A DNA stretch of 64,000 nt from Isochrysis galbana (Eukaryota > Haptophyta > Isochrysidales > Isochrysidaceae), in NCBI GenBank assembly GCA_018136815.1, contig CM030938.1, positions 1,958,202-2,022,201 of the forward strand, written 5' to 3'. The position numbers were made by a program, and so were the translations under genes. Positions 60,423 through 64,000 of this stretch are shown piece by piece. The notes under the pieces were generated by a model. That model saw nothing but the letters and a program-made list of their open reading frames with translations. It was not told the origin of the DNA and did no database searches. The first letter of the stretch is position 1. The number at the start of each line of letters is the position of its first letter.

Positions 60423-61288
60423 AGGTTCACACGGAGGCCACACGTGATCCTGTACTCCATATACCTCAAGTATTTTATTCACGCATCAGTTCCTTTCTTG
60501 TTACCTTGAGGCTGCAGCTCAGCTCGACAAAACAGCAGCCATACTCGGTGCCGCCGCAGCTGGATTCGCGGCCCGTGCCGTCGCTGACGCTTTCGAGTGG
60601 CGCCGTAGGCATCTGTATCTCCACTGACGAGTTGACGAGCTCCTTGTTATAATACTTATGCTTATTATTGTACTCCCGCCAACGGCCAACGGCCAACATA
60701 CGGTGCCACATAGATTTAGATTTAGCCCCCTTTTTGGGCCCTATATACAATCAAATAATTGATGTTGTATCCTAGCCAACCGCACTAGCTATTTGGACAC
60801 AACTCTTCAGTCCCGGAATTATCCCGCCATGCCTGTGACAGCCTGTGACGAGTGTTGTATTTGTATTCCTGCCCATATCTGAAGGCTGTAGGCATGAATA
60901 TTCGTGTAAGGTACGCGCCCACACTCACAGTTGAACAGTCCCCCGTGTTGCTACTGACGCACAAGACACACAAATTCGGATTCCCCATGGTCTCAAGCCC
61001 AGGTTCCAGGTTTGCGGATTTTGGTCTCAAGCCCAGGTTTGCGGATTTATTTGGTCTCGGTCTCGGAATTTGCGATTCGAATTTTGTTTTTAATGTTACT
61101 ACAATTGTTGGCTCGTTTAAGGTAATAAAACGGCATGACTTCGACTTCTCGTTCTGTGTTCTGCAGTCGCTCTGCGAGACCCTCTCCCCCCCCCCCCCCC
61201 CCGCCCAAAGTCGATGTGAATGCATGGAGAGGTGTATCTATCATGCTATCATAAGAGCTTCTGCAAAGTTTCAGAAGCCAATTGTTTC

Positions 61289-62416
61289 TGTTGTATTCCT
61301 GCCCATCTGAAGGCTGTAGGCATGAATATTCGTGTAAGGTACGCGCTCACAATTACAATTGAACAGTTCCCCGTGTTGCCACTGACGCACAAGACACACA
61401 GATTCGGATTCCCCATGGTCTCAAGTCCAGGTTTGCAGATTTTGGTCTCGAAATTTGCGATTCGAATTTTGTTTTTTGCTGTTACTATAATTGTTGGCTC
61501 GTTTAAGGTAATAAACCGGCATGACTTCGACTTCTCGTTCTGCAGTCGCTCTGCGAGACTCTCTCTCTCTCTCTCTCCGTCCGCCTCTCCTCGGCCGACG
61601 GCAGGAAGTTTCGTCCAAAACATTCTCCGGTCCTAAGATATCTCGTGGGGGGTCTCTGCTCCGCGCTCCGCGAGGGAAAGGAAGTGATCTCGCTCCGAGA
61701 TTGGCCTCGCGCCCTCCCACGCTGCCCCGCCGTGCCCTCGGTCCCCCCCCCCCCCCGCGGCAGGTTCTTTCCCTCGGCGTGCCGTCCGTCGCCTCCGGCC
61801 CTCTTACTTACCTTCTCTTGATGTCATCAAATGTTCCATGACCGTCTGTTGTCTTCTCTCATCTATCGGTCATATCTCCCCAACGAGATCTGCCCTCGTT
61901 GTGTCGGCCTCCCCTCTGTCGCATGTCTGCGCGTTGCTGAGTTGCCCTGGTGCCGACGCCTGGCCGTCCGTCCAGGTGTGGTTAGTTTTCGCCCCGTTTG
62001 GGTTAGTTCGTGTGACTCGGTGTCCTCGAGCTTTTTGTAGCAACTTCGGCGAGGCCCACCGTGTTCCCAAGCGAGTCCCCCCGAGTTCCCGAGTCTATAC
62101 TTCGAGTCAACGAGTCAATACAAGTCAAGCACGCGCCTGAGCCACCCCCAGTCGCCTGCCCGAGTGCGGTGGCATGAAACGCCGGTGAGACCGCCGACCG
62201 GTGTACCCGGACCATTTAGTCCGAACACCATCGACAAGGGGGGGCTGACCACCGCCGTGCTCTCGCTGGAGCGCGGCGAAGGTCGGCCTGTTAGGCGGGT
62301 CGGTCGCCATCGCTCTGCCTCGGATTCGGATTAGAGCGGGGAGAGGGACGAGGGGAAATCTTCCCCCGGTCCGACGATAAAAAAAGTGGGCCTCCGGATC
62401 AACAAGAGTTTTTTTT
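61289..62416 (+). mobile_element. Short LINE-derived element with the B-type 5' region
   Basis: 61289-62161 repeats 8766-9640 almost base for base. It then changes to a 250-bp tail (CGAGTGCGGTGGCATG and on) that ends near AACAAGAGTTTTTTTT, a T-run as in the other elements. It has no RT or endonuclease, so it looks like a non-autonomous derivative that keeps the family's 5' region. Confidence 0.6.
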
Positions 62417-63301
62417 CCAACCCACTCTCCCCCACCTCTACCTTATTGCTGAGGAGATTGAAATGTGCGATGCGGGCGAGGAGTGAGGAGTATGCATAGA
62501 GAGATAGAGAGGGGGCACAGTGTTACGTGTTACGTGCGCGTGCTTAGGTACGTGGTAGCAATGAGCAATGAGCAATCGAGCAATCAATCAACAATCAATA
62601 CTAGACTAGTACTAGAATGAGAATGAATGCAATAATGCCCATGTGTTCATGTTCATGTGACCAAGATCCCAACTTGTCCTGGCGCGCGCGATTGCGCGCG
62701 CGGCATGTGGCCGTTGTCCGTGGCAATACTTGCCTGACCGCGGTATTCATATGGTGTTCACGAGGTGTTCATATGGTGGTTCACGAGGTGTTCACGCTAA
62801 GGTTGGCAACAGTTGGCAGATCGGGTGTTCATATGACTTGTTCACTTGGCAGATCTGGTGTTCACGCAAAGCATATGAACACCAGTTGAACGTTCTCGCA
62901 CAACCCCTGCACTAGGGGCTTGGGTGATGAGTGCTCTCAGCCCATGCCAGAAGGCAGGGCGTGAGGGTGACTGATAGGCCCCCGAAAGGGAAGTAGGTGC
63001 CCGGTGAGGGGGGCGCAGAGCGCCCCCATTGACCCCTAGGATAACAATAGGTTGAATCTTGGCCAATATAGGGAGGGGGGGGGTTGAGAGGCTTCGGCGC
63101 GCCACACCATCGAGGCATCCGGTCTCACGTTCAAGCACTATATACATCATATTGACTGCAACGGCGCATGCGCATGTGAACTCGAGATGGAACTTGGGTG
63201 AAAGCTCCTTGGAAAGCTCCTCAATGCGCAAACCTCGAATTTTCCATGGCATGCACGTTAGGACGATCACAGCCGTATGCCGATCGAGATGCCGATCGAC
63301 A
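62417..63301. other. Intergenic DNA with repeat pieces
   Basis: 62740-62890 has imperfect repeats of GGTGTTCATATG and GTTCACGAGGTG. 62915-63040 is a fragment resembling the end of GC-rich family 2 (AGAAGGCAGGGCGTGAGGGTG, CGCCCCCATTGACCCC). No gene before the synthetase stop at 63302. Confidence 0.45.
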
Positions 63302-64000
63302 TCAGCTCGCCTCCTCAAATTGAGCAATGGCCTTATCTAGCGCCGCCACCTCGCCCACCATCGCTTGCACCTTGAGGTGATCTTCCTCCTGAGGATTGCG
63401 GGCGGGGAAGGCAGACGCTCAGTGTCGGAGTTTCAACACGGCTGCCATTGAGAATCAATGATGCTAAGTGTAGATCTTGTCAAATAGGAAAGCAGGGCTT
63501 GAAGGCTTCAGACTGGTGCCAGCGCAGTTTATCGCCATCGCTGAAGCGCTCGGTCGGTAATTCCAAAAGAGCTAGTCATCACAAGCCGTGCAAGTATAAG
63601 TATAATGGGATGTGGCGAGTGCGGTTCCGCATGACATGGCATGCACGCGGCGAGCGGCAACGTAGGCAGACTGTACAAAGGCGTTTGGCGGCGAGCGGTA
63701 ACTGGAAGCCCTGGGAAGGAGCGTGCCTGCTGCTGAGCCTTGCACTTTGTCGAATACTCGGGCAGTGACATCTTGCCCTTCAGCTTGTCAAGCCTTCCGA
63801 CGACAGCGCCTCGCTCCTTCTGCAATCGTGCGACCTCGCGCGAGAAGTCGATGATCCCCTTGAGCATAACATGAACCTCGAGCGATGCATCGATGATCTC
63901 TGTGGCGCACCCTCGTGGCGCCTCGCAGTCGCCCTGCACCAGGTGGATCGCAGCGGGAGGCGGGGACGAGGACGAGCGTGCAAGAACGGAGAGCGTGTCC
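63302..64000 (-). CDS. VARS: Valyl-tRNA synthetase, C-terminal end (partial)
   Basis: Two exons are visible: 64000-63746 (open at the window edge) and 63388-63302. The first reads LVQGDCEAPRGCATEI, DASLEVHVMLKGIIDFSREV, then ARLQKERGAVVGRLDKLKGK and MSLPEYSTK. The last reads EEDHLKVQAMVGEVAALDKA, then IAQFEEAS and a stop. This is the C-terminal anticodon-arm-binding coiled coil of ValRS, which contacts tRNA-Val. The donor AAA|GTGCAAGG leaves two bases, and the last exon starts in phase 0, so a small middle exon (63389-63745) is probably missing from my model. The catalytic part lies beyond the right edge. Confidence 0.75.

Larger units (their letters stand above)
59925..61288 (-). repeat. Right arm of the large inverted repeat
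   Basis: Reverse complement of the left arm. Its inner edge is joined to the AT-rich tail of family 1 copy C (ATTATTTTAT then TTATTCAGTG). Its outer edge abuts the second copy of the LINE 5' repeat at 61289. Confidence 0.9.

Noticed and set aside
59990-60652. 220-residue ORF present in both inverted-repeat arms
   Set aside because: It reads straight through the tRNA-Phe antisense and its terminator, and identity between arms is nucleotide-level. No domain.

Overview
The window is nuclear DNA from a GC-rich, flagellated eukaryotic microalga. A haptophyte-like alga fits best, but I infer this from gene content and base composition and cannot confirm it. Protein genes are mostly compact, with one to three short GT-AG introns (about 70-170 bp). 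Much of the DNA between genes is GC-rich repeats and retroelement debris. A radial spoke protein 3 gene points to motile flagella. A selenoprotein with a recognisable eukaryotic SECIS element shows that the organism decodes UGA as selenocysteine.

Layout from left to right. 1-2440: no gene, then a GC-rich dispersed repeat. 2731-6156: a divergent pair of 2-oxoglutarate/Fe(II) oxygenase genes, the left one fused to a DUF1824-like domain. 6900-15350: GC-rich repeats, then three non-LTR retrotransposons nested in one another with readable target-site duplications. 15912-17105: a third 2OG oxygenase. 18576-20624: a LisH/CTLH/WD40 protein. 21640-24100: a satellite-like tandem repeat, a LINE 5' region and the C-terminal end of a hAT transposase. 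25017-29606: a divergent pair, a serine-rich hypothetical protein and a membrane protein fusing a saccharopine-dehydrogenase-like enoyl reductase to a PTPLA/HACD-like domain. 30165-33225: a rearranged tyrosine-recombinase (DIRS-like) retroelement. 33248-34123: a HAD hydrolase. 36192-37283: radial spoke protein 3. 40816-44446: a kinesin-like coiled-coil protein with a ruined nucleotide pocket. 45861-46648: a type II peroxiredoxin with UGA at its peroxidatic cysteine, plus SECIS. 49528-49869: a truncated TPM-like gene. 51107-51654: a three-exon thioredoxin. 53322-55322: a hAT transposase whose end is replaced by satellite repeats. 55598-61288: a near-perfect large inverted repeat with one tRNA-Phe gene in each arm. 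63302 to the right edge: the C-terminus of valyl-tRNA synthetase.

The strongest observations are (1) the selenocysteine peroxiredoxin with a type II SECIS about 120 nt past its stop codon, with a thioredoxin gene 4.5 kb away as a plausible partner; (2) the enoyl reductase-HACD fusion, which carries Phe where the dehydratase catalytic Tyr should be; (3) the DUF1824-2OG oxygenase fusion; (4) the degenerate kinesin; and (5) a LINE family that ends in poly-T rather than poly-A on its coding strand, in nested copies. Gene models were built by hand from splice signals and family knowledge. No database search was run.
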